Of a DNA stretch of 64,000 nt, positions 43,398-53,218 are shown in pieces. Origin of the DNA: Prolixibacter sp. NT017. Its GTDB lineage: Bacteria > Bacteroidota > Bacteroidia > Bacteroidales > Prolixibacteraceae. The position numbers and the translations under genes were made by a program. Each line of letters starts with the position of its first letter. Position 1 is the stretch's first letter. The notes beneath the pieces were generated by a model, which was given only the letters and a program-made list of their open reading frames with translations, had not been told where the DNA came from and ran no database searches. The DNA lies in assembly GCF_009617875.1 (NCBI RefSeq), contig NZ_BLAV01000001.1:4216001-4280000 (forward strand), in the 5' to 3' direction.

Positions 43398-44837
43398 ATG
43401 ACATTGATTGATGCAGTCGTTCTGATTATTTATTTCATTGTTGTTTTAGCTATTGGTATTTACCACCACCGGAAGAATGAAAGTGAGGAAGATTATTACG
43501 TGGGTGGACGCCAAATGGGAAGCTTTCACATCGGTCTTTCAGTGGTTGCTACCGACGTCGGTGGTGGATTCTCCATCGGACTTGGCGGACTGGGATTTGT
43601 GATGGGCCTTTCGGGAAGCTGGATGCTGTTCACCGGATTGATTGGTGCCTGGCTGAGTGCCGTCATTCTTATTCCAAAGATTTTTAATTCAGCCCGGGAA
43701 AAAAATTTACTCACCTTTCCCCAGTTACTGGGAACCCACTACGATAAACGAGTTGCGTTTGCTGCCGGAATCATTTCGGCGATTGGTTATATCGGTTTTA
43801 CGAGTTCGCAGCTGCTGGCCGGCGCTAAACTGGCTACCGCGACTTTCCCAGAGATCGATACCAAAATCGCCCTGATTGTGATGGGGGTAATTGCTGTCGC
43901 TTATACTGGTCTCGGCGGATTGAAAGCCGTGATTTACACCGACAGTTTTCAATGGGCCATCCTGATGTTCGGCCTGGTTTTCATCGGAATTCCACTGGGT
44001 TTTATCGGAATTGGAGGATGGGACGGCATCTCTGCCACTTTGCCCGACAAATTTTTCTCGCTGCAGAATATCTCCATTGCGAAAATCATCAACTGGAGTA
44101 TTACCATTATTCCCATCTGGTTTATCGGGATGACGCTTTACCAGCGGATTTATGCCTGTAAGGATGAAAAAACGGCCAAACGTGCCTGGTACATTGCCGG
44201 CTTATTCGAATATCCGCTGATGTCGTTCATGGGTGTTTTGCTGGGAATGTTCTCGCGTGTGGCAACTATTCAGGGAATGTTTGCCGACGCCGGCTTTGCC
44301 AATGTGAATAGCATCGATGCCGAGCTGGGACTTCCGCTGCTGCTGAAATACGTCCTCCCGACCGGTGTGATGGGACTGATGCTGGCCGCATACTTCTCGG
44401 CCGTTATGTCGACCGCCGATAGCTGTCTGATGGCTGCATCCGGAAATATCCTGACGGACATCTTCAAATTCAAAGGCAAATCAGGACGGGGAAAAATGGT
44501 TATTCCCCAGATTGTCACCATTATTGTAGGAGTGTTCGCCATTCTGCTGGCTTCCAGTATGCAGAACGTGCTCGAGCTGATGCTTTATTCCTACGCCTTT
44601 ATGGTGTCCGGCTTATTAATTCCCGTTCTCGGAATTCTCTATTTCAAACGAAAGGATCCCGGTGCTGCTTTCTGGTCGATGGTCACGGGTGGAACACTGA
44701 CCATTACATTAACGCTTATAAAAAAAGATTTACCCTACGGACTCGACCCCATTTTCTTTGGTATCATCGCAGCGTTCGTCGTCTTTATCCTGGTCAACCG
44801 GTTAAAGACGCCCAGGCCTGCTTTCATACGAGATTAG
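43398..44837 (+). CDS. Sodium:solute symporter family protein
   Basis: A 479-residue inner-membrane protein with about 13 hydrophobic helices. The N terminus IDAVVLIIYFIVVLAIG, then YYVGGRQMGSFHIGLSVVATDVGGG and LPTGVMGLMLAAYFSAVMSTADSCL, are typical of the SSS (LeuT-fold) family that couples uptake to Na+. The substrate cannot be inferred from the sequence. It stands alone, with a perfect terminator after it, facing the sugar epimerase gene. It differs strongly from the second SSS protein at 47388-49220. Confidence 0.9.
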   Translation: MTLIDAVVLIIYFIVVLAIGIYHHRKNESEEDYYVGGRQMGSFHIGLSVVATDVGGGFSIGLGGLGFVMGLSGSWMLFTGLIGAWLSAVILIPKIFNSAREKNLLTFPQLLGTHYDKRVAFAAGIISAIGYIGFTSSQLLAGAKLATATFPEIDTKIALIVMGVIAVAYTGLGGLKAVIYTDSFQWAILMFGLVFIGIPLGFIGIGGWDGISATLPDKFFSLQNISIAKIINWSITIIPIWFIGMTLYQRIYACKDEKTAKRAWYIAGLFEYPLMSFMGVLLGMFSRVATIQGMFADAGFANVNSIDAELGLPLLLKYVLPTGVMGLMLAAYFSAVMSTADSCLMAASGNILTDIFKFKGKSGRGKMVIPQIVTIIVGVFAILLASSMQNVLELMLYSYAFMVSGLLIPVLGILYFKRKDPGAAFWSMVTGGTLTITLTLIKKDLPYGLDPIFFGIIAAFVVFILVNRLKTPRPAFIRD

Positions 44838-44846
44838 ATAGTGAAA

Positions 44847-44881
44847 CAAAAAGGGTGACCCACAAACAGGTCACCCTTTTT
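44847..44881. terminator. Terminator after the sodium symporter
   Basis: AAAAGGGTGACC pairs perfectly with GGTCACCCTTTT. A/T runs on both sides allow it to work in both directions between two convergent genes. Confidence 0.9.
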
Positions 44882-44963
44882 CAGTAATACAAACCTATGT
44901 GAAAGAATATGAGCTTATTCTTGAACCTCCCGATACCGCTTTAGAACAGAGAAGTTTGTTGCG

Positions 44964-46154
44964 TTAACCCAATTGACGCCCGATTTCCAGACAAGCCCGG
45001 GAATTGTGATAGGGACATTTCCAGAACCCGGCTTTTTCATCGCTCACGTCAGGATTGCCATACCGATCGACCTTCCAAAACCATTCGCCCTTCCGGTGAT
45101 CAATGATGAATTCCTTAATGAATGTCCATATTTTCAGCGCCTTTCCGAGATATCGATCATCGCCGCTCATCCGGTAGGCATAAGCCAGTCCCACCATCGC
45201 TTCAGCCTGTGGCCACCAATGACGATCGGTATCCAGATGGCCGGTTTCCTTGTCCAGCTCATTCATCACACCACCGGCACTGTCCACTCCTTCCTTTAGA
45301 AATGTGTCGACCATTCCGAGCAACATCGGCTTCAACTCGTCTATCAATGCTTCATCGCCCAGCACTTCGGCTGCTTCGTATATTAACCAGGAGGTTTCGA
45401 TATCATGACCGTAGGAGATGACCGAACTCTTTACGTTCCACTTTTCGTCGAAAAACAGCTTTAAATGATAGTCGTCTCCAACGAAATGTTCCTGCATCAA
45501 TTCGATGAGCTGTCGTAACGCAGCTCCCACTTCTTCCGTTCGGTGCATACGGTACAGGTTTGTGAATGCTTCCAGCAGATGAATATGGGTGTTCATTCCC
45601 TTTTTCTCGTTGGCATCCTTTTCGCTCAGGCGCAGATCGTCGAGCTCACTCCAGTCTTCGGCGAAAGCCTCAATGTACCCTCCACTCTCCCGGTCAGCCG
45701 CCTTCTCTTCCAGCAAATGGAAAAGTTCTAAGATCCAGTCGAGTACTGCCGACTCTGACGTCAGCTTGTAATATTCAGACAATGCATATACAGCAAATGC
45801 CTGAGCGTAAACCTGCTTCCGCGGATTCAGAGGCTTTCCCAAGTAATCAAGTTCCCAGTACACTCCACCATATCGCTTGTCGCGAAAATATGTTTCCAGG
45901 TATTGAAAAGCCCGGTCGGCCATTGCCTTTTTCTCTTCCGAGAACGAGTGCATGCAAGCCGCGGAGAACGTCCACAAAATGCGTGTATTCAGGATAACGC
46001 CTTTGGGCGCTTCTTTGTCCGGGCGGTTTTGCCCGTCGAGCAGGCCGTAAAAACCACCGTGCTTTACATCGGGCATGTAGGTTTGCCAGTAGCTCAGGAT
46101 ATTTTTCAGCTCCCGGCTCAATTCACCCAAATATGTTTCGACAGAAATCGGCAT
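44964..46154 (-). CDS. Cellobiose/mannobiose 2-epimerase (AGE family)
   Basis: A 396-residue (alpha/alpha)6-barrel enzyme. Markers include FYGLLDGQNRP, NTRILWTFSAAC, YGGVYWELDYLGKP, the catalytic histidine in SYGHDIETSWL, WWPQAEAMVGLAYAY and the C-terminal KCPYHNSRACLEI with a second His. Such enzymes invert C2 of the reducing sugar. In the described Bacteroides fragilis pathway, mannobiose becomes mannosylglucose, which the next enzyme (GH130) phosphorolyses. Last gene of the three-gene mannan unit; its start overlaps the GH130 stop by one base, showing tight coupling. Confidence 0.92.
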   Translation of the reverse strand: MPISVETYLGELSRELKNILSYWQTYMPDVKHGGFYGLLDGQNRPDKEAPKGVILNTRILWTFSAACMHSFSEEKKAMADRAFQYLETYFRDKRYGGVYWELDYLGKPLNPRKQVYAQAFAVYALSEYYKLTSESAVLDWILELFHLLEEKAADRESGGYIEAFAEDWSELDDLRLSEKDANEKKGMNTHIHLLEAFTNLYRMHRTEEVGAALRQLIELMQEHFVGDDYHLKLFFDEKWNVKSSVISYGHDIETSWLIYEAAEVLGDEALIDELKPMLLGMVDTFLKEGVDSAGGVMNELDKETGHLDTDRHWWPQAEAMVGLAYAYRMSGDDRYLGKALKIWTFIKEFIIDHRKGEWFWKVDRYGNPDVSDEKAGFWKCPYHNSRACLEIGRQLG

Positions 46155-47329
46155 CAGTACAAACCTTTATTGGAATCGATGAGTGCGTTGATGTTTTCGA
46201 CCGAGCGATGAGATGCCAGTCGATCTTCAGGCGTATTAACCACATAATCAACTAATTTATCAACAGTAGTTGTAGCTACATGCATTCGTGTATCGGATGA
46301 CGCATAGTAAATATAGACCGTTCCGTCGTCATCGGCAATCCAGCCGTTGGCAAACAATACATTCGAAACATCGCCAATGCGTTCTTCTCCTTCCGGCGCC
46401 ATAAAATATCCTCCCGGTAGGTGGGTAACTTTCGTCAGATCGTGCAAATCGGTCATAAAAAGGTACAGCACATAACGCAAGCCGGCAGCGGTATTCCTGA
46501 CGCCATGAGCCAACTGCAACCAACCCTTCTCCGTTTTGATCGGTGCCGGACCAAGTCCGTTTTTCAATTCGTAAACCGTGTGATAGGCTTTCTGGTGAAT
46601 GATGGTCTCGTTTTGAACCACCGGATTTTTCATTTCATCGATGTAACCGAAACCAATTCCTCCGCCACTCCCTACATCGATGAAACCATCCTGCGGGCGG
46701 GTATAAACCGCATATTTTCCGTTGACAAATTCGGGATGCAGCACCACATTGCGTTGCTGACCGGTGTTGGAAATCAGGTCGGGCAGGCGTTCCCAGTTAC
46801 TGAGATCTTTGCTACGAACAATGCCGGCATTGGCAACTGCGGCACTGGTATCGCCATTCGGCGCGTTAGGATCTTTGCGCTCTGTGCAGTAGATGCCGTA
46901 AATCCAGCCATCTTCATGTGTCACCAGACGCATGTCGTATACATTGATATCGGGATCTTCCAGCTGCGGAATCGTGATAGGTCGTTCCCAAAACCGGAAA
47001 TTGTCCACACCATTCGAGCTTTCCGCTACCGCGAAATAAGATTTCCGGTCCCAGCCTTCCACCCGGGCGACCAACAGATATTTATCGCCGGATTTCAGGG
47101 CGCCGGCGTTAAAAGCCGCATTCACCCCAATGCGCTCCAGCAGATTCGGATTGCGTTCGGACGATAAATCGAAACGCCAGTGCAACGGAGCATGAGCACC
47201 TGTCAATACCGGATAACGGTACCGCTCGTAAATGCCGTTTACAGAGAACTCTGCTATATTCTTCCGGGTCAGCAGTTCTTCGTGCTTCTCCTTCAGTTGG
47301 GTTAATCGGTTTTCGAAATACTGAGTCAT
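46154..47329 (-). CDS. GH130 mannosylglucose phosphorylase
   Basis: A 391-residue five-bladed propeller enzyme. Length and motifs (GVNAAFNAGA, YLLVARVEGWDRKSYF, DPDINVYDMR with the catalytic Asp, LHPEFVNGKYAVYTRP, GSGGGIGFGY) match the GH130_1 subfamily, whose founding member phosphorolyses 4-O-beta-mannosyl-glucose to mannose 1-phosphate and glucose. No signal peptide is present, so it is cytoplasmic. It lies between the symporter and the epimerase, the order of the described mannan pathway. No endo-mannanase is seen in the window, so the disaccharide must come from elsewhere. Confidence 0.92.
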   Translation of the reverse strand: MTQYFENRLTQLKEKHEELLTRKNIAEFSVNGIYERYRYPVLTGAHAPLHWRFDLSSERNPNLLERIGVNAAFNAGALKSGDKYLLVARVEGWDRKSYFAVAESSNGVDNFRFWERPITIPQLEDPDINVYDMRLVTHEDGWIYGIYCTERKDPNAPNGDTSAAVANAGIVRSKDLSNWERLPDLISNTGQQRNVVLHPEFVNGKYAVYTRPQDGFIDVGSGGGIGFGYIDEMKNPVVQNETIIHQKAYHTVYELKNGLGPAPIKTEKGWLQLAHGVRNTAAGLRYVLYLFMTDLHDLTKVTHLPGGYFMAPEGEERIGDVSNVLFANGWIADDDGTVYIYYASSDTRMHVATTTVDKLVDYVVNTPEDRLASHRSVENINALIDSNKGLY

Positions 47330-47387
47330 CTTTCGTTTGATGTTATTTTTTCAGGTTATTTTCCAATCTATTATTCCATCAGGTGAA

Positions 47388-49220
47388 CTAGCCTTCCTCT
47401 TCCACCAACTTGTCCCACCAGGTTTTCTTCATGATAATGGCAATCACCGCCACGATGGCCAGTGAAATTCCCAGCGCCAGATTTTTCTTCAACACAAGAT
47501 ATATGGGGACCAAAACCAATCCGGTTTGCGCGATGATACCAAGCACTACATTGAACATGTCGCGGTAGAAGTTTTTATTCTTCCGGAAGCCCGGGTCATC
47601 GACTATGACCAGCTCATGAACCGGTTTCCAGAATCCCCACGGACGAACGCTTTTGTAAAAACTTTTCAATGTCTCTTCATCGGTAGGCGGAGCCATGTAA
47701 GTTCCGATGATACTTCCGCCCACGGACATAATGAGAATAAGCGGGAAATAATAGAGATCGAGGGTTTCGGTGAAGATGTACGGGAAAACCAGCGCGGGAA
47801 CCATTCCGGCCACCATGCCCCAGAAGAAACCGTGACCGTTGAAGCGCCACCAGTACCATTTCAGCACATTGGAAGCCACGTAACTTCCGTACAGCGCCGA
47901 CACAATCCATTGCAAAATCGAATTGACATCGGTGGCAAATATTCCGAAGAAGATACTGACAACTACCACCAACACTCCGGTGGCATAGGTTGTCACATTA
48001 ATTTGTCGTTTTGATGCCTTTGGATTCAGGTATTTCAGGTAAATATCGTTGACAATGTACGCCTGGGCAGCATTCAGCGTTCCCGCAAAAGTCGACATGA
48101 AGGCCGCCAACAGTCCGGCCAGCAATAACCCGGTAAATCCTTCCGGAACGAATTCGTTAATCGCCGACGGAAGAATCTGCTCAAAATCGATGTGACCAGC
48201 CACAACCAAATTCAGTTTGTCGTAGTAAAGCAGCGCTAACACAGCAAATCCGGCAATCATCAGGTAACGAACCGGCATGAGCACAACACTCACAAAACCA
48301 CTCATCATGGCTGCTTCCTTTGGTGACTTGGTCGAGAGAATCTTCTGCAAATCGTAGTTCGGGGCAGGCCCGGCTAAACTGACCAGCACGCCTTTGAACA
48401 ACATCATGGAGAAGAAGATGCTGAAGAGCGAGTAGCCGTCCGAAGCAATTTTTTCATTCACCTCCGCGATAATATGCGACCAGTCCATGTGAAGCTTCCA
48501 TCCGAAGAAAGGATTCATCCAGCCATCCGGCACATTCAGGGTACTGTGTCCCAAAGCGCCCATCGCAATGAAAGCTATCACAAAAGCCGAAACCGTCATG
48601 ATAAGATATTGCAGCACGTCGGCCCAGACGATTCCCGACATTCCGCCCAAAACCGAATAGAATACGGCAAAGAAGGTGAAGATAATTCCATAAATGTGCG
48701 GCACGTATTCAACCGGAACATGAAAAGGAATGTACGGTTGCACCACGCTCCACGGAATGAATATCTGCACAAATTTTCCCAGTCCGATAAAACCATAAGC
48801 GAGATATCCCAGGCAGGTAATCAATGCAAACACCACAACCACTGCATGCGACATGGCAGCATCGCGGCCTTTCCCAAACCGGGTACCAATCCATTCTGCT
48901 CCGGTAGTCACATTCGAGCGTCGTACCCAGACGGAAAGGAATACCATCAGGAAAATCTGGTTGAAAACCGGCCAAAGCCATGGAATCCAAACGCTTTTCA
49001 GACCATAAACAAAGGTGATGGTCACCAGCCACATCGTTCCGGAGATATCGAACATTCCGGACGCATTCGAGAGGCCCAACATGTACCAGGGGAGGCGATT
49101 TCCGCCAAGCAGATAAGCTGATTTGTCTTTTTGCGCACGCTTCCGCAGTACCAGTCCGATAACCACGGTCAGCATCAGATATCCGAAAATGACGGATATA
49201 TCAATAATTCCAAGCTTCAT
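47388..49220 (-). CDS. Sodium:sugar symporter of the mannan module
   Basis: A 610-residue SSS-family transporter with about 14 helices and a hydrophilic loop near residues 500 to 540. It starts IDISVIFGYLMLTVVIGLVLRKR and contains LLGGNRLPWYMLGLSNASGM and TGLLLAGLLAAFMSTFAGTLNAAQA. As first gene of the unit before GH130 and the epimerase, it probably imports beta-1,4-mannobiose with Na+. The Mrp antiporter operon nearby maintains the Na+ gradient, a sensible but not specific link. Divergent from the AraC regulator. Confidence 0.9.
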   Translation of the reverse strand: MKLGIIDISVIFGYLMLTVVIGLVLRKRAQKDKSAYLLGGNRLPWYMLGLSNASGMFDISGTMWLVTITFVYGLKSVWIPWLWPVFNQIFLMVFLSVWVRRSNVTTGAEWIGTRFGKGRDAAMSHAVVVVFALITCLGYLAYGFIGLGKFVQIFIPWSVVQPYIPFHVPVEYVPHIYGIIFTFFAVFYSVLGGMSGIVWADVLQYLIMTVSAFVIAFIAMGALGHSTLNVPDGWMNPFFGWKLHMDWSHIIAEVNEKIASDGYSLFSIFFSMMLFKGVLVSLAGPAPNYDLQKILSTKSPKEAAMMSGFVSVVLMPVRYLMIAGFAVLALLYYDKLNLVVAGHIDFEQILPSAINEFVPEGFTGLLLAGLLAAFMSTFAGTLNAAQAYIVNDIYLKYLNPKASKRQINVTTYATGVLVVVVSIFFGIFATDVNSILQWIVSALYGSYVASNVLKWYWWRFNGHGFFWGMVAGMVPALVFPYIFTETLDLYYFPLILIMSVGGSIIGTYMAPPTDEETLKSFYKSVRPWGFWKPVHELVIVDDPGFRKNKNFYRDMFNVVLGIIAQTGLVLVPIYLVLKKNLALGISLAIVAVIAIIMKKTWWDKLVEEEG

Positions 49221-49471
49221 TTACAGGGTTTGAATCGTTAGCTTCTAAAAATAGCTGGTTTGACCGGCCTGGCCATTTCCTTTCCTGAATTCAATACTAT
49301 TTCAACTTCAACAAGGCGATAAACAGCATACATCAGAAGACAAAACCAAACAACCAGCTATCAACACCCTTGTTTTAACAAGAATATCCAGTCTCAAAAG
49401 TATTTGCTATACTTGCATTCTTCAAATACTATTTCGTCAAAATCCTGTACTTTTCCTAACAACTCATCATT

Positions 49472-50353
49472 ATGAGCATTGATACAGCCAATCCTCAACG
49501 CGAAATCACCCCACTAACTGAAGGAGATTGCCTGCTGGTTTTCGATCGAAAGAAGCTCAACTTCGACTTTCCGTTACATTTCCACCCGGAATACGAAATC
49601 AACTTTATTTACAATGCGGAAGATGCAGTGCGGGTCGTCGGTGAACACCGGGCACCTATCGGGAAATGGGAGTTGGTATTGACCGGACCGAATCTGATGC
49701 ATGTGTGGGAACAGGGCGAATGTCACTCAAAAGATATCCACGAAGTAACCATCCAGTTTCACCGCGACCTGTTTCACCAAACCCTGCTCGACCGCAACAT
49801 TATGAAACCGGTGAAAGACATGCTGGACCGGTCGGTACGCGGTATCGCCTTTTCCGAAGAAACGATTCAAACACTGCAGCCCCGCATCATGAGCCTGGCG
49901 CACAAAAGCGGCATCGACGCGCTGATGGAATTGGTTTCATTGTTGTTCGACCTGGCTAATTCACGCGGACAACAGATGCTTTCTTCTGTGATGGCTAAAA
50001 ACGACGATTTCCACAACAGTGGAAAAATCAAGAAGGTGCATGATTTCGTTCAACAACATTTCGCCCAAAAGATAAAAGTGGAAGATGTGGCGCAACTGCT
50101 GAACATGACAGAAGTATCATTCAGCCGGTTCATCAAGCAAAGAACCGGAAAAACTTTTGTGGAATATCTAAATCATTACCGAATAAGCCTTGCTTCGAGG
50201 TGGTTAATCGAATCGAATATGAGCGTTTCGGAGATTGCCTACAAGTCTGGCTTCAATAACCTGGCTAACTTCAACCGATTCTTTAAGAAAATGGAAGGAT
50301 GTACGCCTTCAGCCTTTCGTGAAAACTTCTCCGGAATAAAACGAGTAAACTGA
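49472..50353 (+). CDS. AraC-family regulator of the mannan module
   Basis: A 293-residue regulator with an N-terminal cupin sensing domain (FDFPLHFHPEYEINFI, then WELVLTGPNLMHVWE) and a C-terminal AraC double HTH (VEDVAQLLNMTEVSFSRFIK, then MSVSEIAYKSGFNNLANFNRFF). It is transcribed divergently from the symporter-GH130-epimerase unit, 251 bases away, and is the natural candidate for inducing it in response to a manno-disaccharide. No operator can be identified with confidence in the spacer. Confidence 0.9.
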   Translation: MSIDTANPQREITPLTEGDCLLVFDRKKLNFDFPLHFHPEYEINFIYNAEDAVRVVGEHRAPIGKWELVLTGPNLMHVWEQGECHSKDIHEVTIQFHRDLFHQTLLDRNIMKPVKDMLDRSVRGIAFSEETIQTLQPRIMSLAHKSGIDALMELVSLLFDLANSRGQQMLSSVMAKNDDFHNSGKIKKVHDFVQQHFAQKIKVEDVAQLLNMTEVSFSRFIKQRTGKTFVEYLNHYRISLASRWLIESNMSVSEIAYKSGFNNLANFNRFFKKMEGCTPSAFRENFSGIKRVN

Positions 50354-50391
50354 TTTACTTATATTTAAATTAAACAACATAAAGTATCAGA

Positions 50392-50751
50392 TTAAGAATT
50401 AGTTTTGCCATCCTCTTCATCATAATCAATTCGATTTTCCAGCTCATCGACGGTAGTTTTTTCCCATTTCGGCACTTTCAACAGGTGAGCAATCCGCCCG
50501 ATCATATGTGACGCGACCGGAGCTGTCAGAAAAATGAAAATGATGACCAGTGCTGCCTCGATAATCACATAGGCAACGGGAAAGTGGATGGAAACCGCCA
50601 CCAGCATCAGCAACGCACCAAACGACGACGCCTTGGTTGCAGAGTGCATCCGGATATACAAATCGGGAAAACGCAACACTCCGATGGCCGCCAACAACAT
50701 GAAGAAGGCACCTAAAACCAACAATATGGCCGAAATCCATTCACTTATCAT
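50392..50751 (-). CDS. mrpG: Na+/H+ antiporter subunit MrpG
   Basis: A 119-residue small membrane subunit. The three hydrophobic helices, the IGVLRFPDLYIRMHSATKAS motif and the following FGALLMLVAV are typical of MrpG/MnhG/PhaG. The charged C-terminal tail (VPKWEKTTVDELENRIDYDEEDG) is cytoplasmic. Its start overlaps the end of mrpF by 11 bases. Last of seven subunits of the complex that expels Na+ in exchange for protons. Confidence 0.92.
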   Translation of the reverse strand: MISEWISAILLVLGAFFMLLAAIGVLRFPDLYIRMHSATKASSFGALLMLVAVSIHFPVAYVIIEAALVIIFIFLTAPVASHMIGRIAHLLKVPKWEKTTVDELENRIDYDEEDGKTNS

Positions 50752-51028
50752 GATAACGTTTCTTTAGATAGATGGCAAAAGCCACGGTTCCCATAAATGT
50801 GATGAGCGCAATCATCACGGCTACGTTCAGATACACTTTTTCTCCGCTCAGAAAGGTTATGGCCAGTGTAATGCCAATCACCAGGGAGGCGATCAAATCC
50901 AGCACCACAACCCGGTCGGGCAAACTGGGACCTTTTACCAATCGCCAAAAAGCCAAAAAGAATGCGAGCAACAACATGCCCATAGCAATATTGGCCGCAT
51001 CGGTAATGACGGTCGAAAGCAGCATCAT
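50741..51028 (-). CDS. mrpF: Na+/H+ antiporter subunit MrpF
   Basis: A 95-residue subunit with three helices. The central FWRLVKGPSLPDRVVVLDLIA is the recognised MrpF motif. I start at the ATG at 51028, which overlaps the mrpE stop as ATGA and follows a clear GGAGG seven bases upstream; a GTG six bases earlier is less likely. The protein ends in a basic KKRYHDK tail. Confidence 0.92.
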   Translation of the reverse strand: MMLLSTVITDAANIAMGMLLLAFFLAFWRLVKGPSLPDRVVVLDLIASLVIGITLAITFLSGEKVYLNVAVMIALITFMGTVAFAIYLKKRYHDK

Positions 51029-51363
51029 GACCACACCTCCTTTACTCTTCTTTCCAGGCCCGATTTGACCTCTTCGCGGTAGGCATTGGCATTTTCAAGG
51101 TATAAAACATGCACATACAACCTTTTCTTATCTTCCGACACATCAAGGCTTAAACTTCCCGGGGTCATGGTAATTAGATTCACCAATGTCATGATCTCGT
51201 AATCGCTCTTGATATCGAGCGGAATCTCTACAATGCCCGGCTTCATGTGGTGCGTCGGCGTTAAGATATCATACGCCAGCACTAGATTCGCCTTGAGCAA
51301 CTCCCAGAAATAGAACCCTGCAAACGCGATGATCTGAACTATTTTCACCAAGATATACCTCAT
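51025..51363 (-). CDS. mrpE: Na+/H+ antiporter subunit MrpE
   Basis: A 112-residue subunit. I use the ATG at 51363 (MRYILVKIVQII), just after the mrpD stop; the longer frame would run back inside mrpD. One or two N-terminal helices are followed by a cytoplasmic domain with the conserved IVEIPLDIKSDYEIMTLVNL, ITMTPGSLSLDV and YVHVLYLENA. MrpE supports full complex activity in studied systems. Confidence 0.9.
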   Translation of the reverse strand: MRYILVKIVQIIAFAGFYFWELLKANLVLAYDILTPTHHMKPGIVEIPLDIKSDYEIMTLVNLITMTPGSLSLDVSEDKKRLYVHVLYLENANAYREEVKSGLERRVKEVWS

Positions 51364-51374
51364 AGCTTCCGGTA

Positions 51375-52871
51375 TTATTTTCCTAAAACAGCATTGATGT
51401 AAGCTGATGGTTCGAGCAACTGCTGTGCTGCCGTCATGCAAAAATCGAAGAAAAAGCCAACAGCCACTCCCATTCCGATAGAGAACAACCCCAATACAAC
51501 TGACGGAAAAATCAGGGCAAAGCCCACCTTCTTCTCCGTGTAATTCACGACTTCTTCAACTTCTTCGGGCTGTTTTTTCCAAAATCCTTCGTTCCAGATT
51601 TTTATCATTGAAAACAAAGTGATAAGCCCCACGAACAGCGAGATGCCTGTCACGAAGAAATGGTGCGAATCGAAACCGGCTTTCACCAGAATAAATTTCC
51701 CAAAGAAGCCGGAGAGCGGCGGAACACCTGCCAGCGCAAATGCCGGAATGATAAACAGCAATGCCAGGTACGGCTTAGTTTTGTAGAGACCGCCAATGCT
51801 TTTCAGCTCGAAGGTTCCTTTCAATTTGCTCACCATTCCTCCCACCATAAATGTGTTGGTTTTGGCAACGATGTTGTGCCCCATGTAGTATATCGCTCCG
51901 GCAATCCCGAGTGGTGTAAAAAAGCCGAGTCCCATAATCATGTAACCGATTTGGGAAATGATATGGAACGACAAAATCCGCCGGATATCATACTGCGATG
52001 CCGCAGTGAATACGCCAATCAGCATCGTGAGACCACCTGTTATTAAAAACAGCTCTTTCCAAATTCCGCCAAGCGGAATAAAAAACAGGGTGAAGAACCG
52101 AATCATGGCATATACACCCACTTTGGTCAACAGCCCGGCAAAAAGGGCTGTCACCGCCACGGGCGGCGTATGATACGATGCGGGCAACCAGAAAAAGAAG
52201 GGAAAAACCGCGGCTTTAATGCCGAAGGCGATGAAGAACAGCATCGCCGAGCTGGCTACCAGATTCGACGAAGGATCGTTCTGCAATTTCATCGCCAAAT
52301 CCGCCATATTCAGCGTTCCCATTTTCCCGTATAGCAATCCGGCTGCCGCCAGAAAAAGCATCGAGGATACCATATTGATGGTCACATATTTGACCGCTCC
52401 TTCCAGCTGTTTACGTTCTCCGCCCAGCGTAATCAAAACGAACGACGCAATGAGCATTACTTCGAACCAGACATATAAATTGAATACGTCGCCCGTGATG
52501 AAAGCCCCGTTGACGCCCAGCAGGAGAATATTGAACAGCAGATAGAAATGGAACTTCAGGCGCCGCTCATCCATTAATCCCAGCGCATACACCGACACGG
52601 TAAAGCCAATGAGTCCGGCGAAGAACAGCATGATAGCGCTGAACATATCGGCCACCAGCATAATGCCAAACGGAGCCGGCCAACTTCCCACATGCAAAAC
52701 CAAAATTCCATCGCGGTAGACTTTAACCAGGATAACAACCGCCACAACGAGCTGCATCAGCGTGAAAAACACTCCCGAAGCCTTTCGGAAGTTCAGGCTG
52801 TTTTTGGCGAACAAACTAACAATGGCCGCCAAAACAGGAAGAACCAAAGGTAACATGAGCAGGTTTTCCAT
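51375..52871 (-). CDS. mrpD: Na+/H+ antiporter subunit MrpD
   Basis: A 498-residue antiporter subunit homologous to complex I subunits NuoM/NuoN, with about 14 helices. Typical stretches are YVWFEVMLIASFVLITLGGE with the conserved Glu, FPFFFWLPASYHTPPVAVTALFAG, the following Lys-containing helix TKVGVYAMIRFF and FAGVPPLSGF-like FALAGVPPLSGFFGKF. It forms one of the two main ion-translocating subunits with MrpA. Adjacent to mrpC, four bases downstream of it. Confidence 0.94.
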   Translation of the reverse strand: MENLLMLPLVLPVLAAIVSLFAKNSLNFRKASGVFFTLMQLVVAVVILVKVYRDGILVLHVGSWPAPFGIMLVADMFSAIMLFFAGLIGFTVSVYALGLMDERRLKFHFYLLFNILLLGVNGAFITGDVFNLYVWFEVMLIASFVLITLGGERKQLEGAVKYVTINMVSSMLFLAAAGLLYGKMGTLNMADLAMKLQNDPSSNLVASSAMLFFIAFGIKAAVFPFFFWLPASYHTPPVAVTALFAGLLTKVGVYAMIRFFTLFFIPLGGIWKELFLITGGLTMLIGVFTAASQYDIRRILSFHIISQIGYMIMGLGFFTPLGIAGAIYYMGHNIVAKTNTFMVGGMVSKLKGTFELKSIGGLYKTKPYLALLFIIPAFALAGVPPLSGFFGKFILVKAGFDSHHFFVTGISLFVGLITLFSMIKIWNEGFWKKQPEEVEEVVNYTEKKVGFALIFPSVVLGLFSIGMGVAVGFFFDFCMTAAQQLLEPSAYINAVLGK

Positions 52872-52874
52872 CCG

Positions 52875-53216
52875 CTAATCTTCTTTTAGTTGGTCAAAAT
52901 CAACCGTTCCTGACGATTGGTAAAAACGATAAATCAACACCAGCGCAAAAGCTGTAATTCCAAAGCCAATCACCAGAGAGGTCAACACCAATGCCTGTGG
53001 CAGCGGATCGGCTACTGTAGACTGAGCCACTTTCTGGCCTTCCTGCACAAACGGGGGACTCACTTTCGACAAACTTCCCGCCAGGAAAACCAACAGATTG
53101 GTGGCATGACTAAAGAAAATCAGCCCGAGAATTAACTTCACAATGCTTCGCCGTAACAGAAGGTAAACGCCTGCTGCATACAAAACACCGATTACGATTG
53201 CCAGTATGATTTCCAT
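52875..53216 (-). CDS. mrpC: Na+/H+ antiporter subunit MrpC
   Basis: A 113-residue subunit homologous to NuoK. Three helices are visible; the first is followed by LLRRSIVKLILGLIFFSHATNLL, and the third is QALVLTSLVIGFGITAFALVL, with the DPLPQALVLT motif of the family. It sits between mrpB and mrpD with gaps of only two to three bases, as expected for a translationally coupled operon. Confidence 0.93.
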   Translation of the reverse strand: MEIILAIVIGVLYAAGVYLLLRRSIVKLILGLIFFSHATNLLVFLAGSLSKVSPPFVQEGQKVAQSTVADPLPQALVLTSLVIGFGITAFALVLIYRFYQSSGTVDFDQLKED

Positions 53217-53218
53217 TA

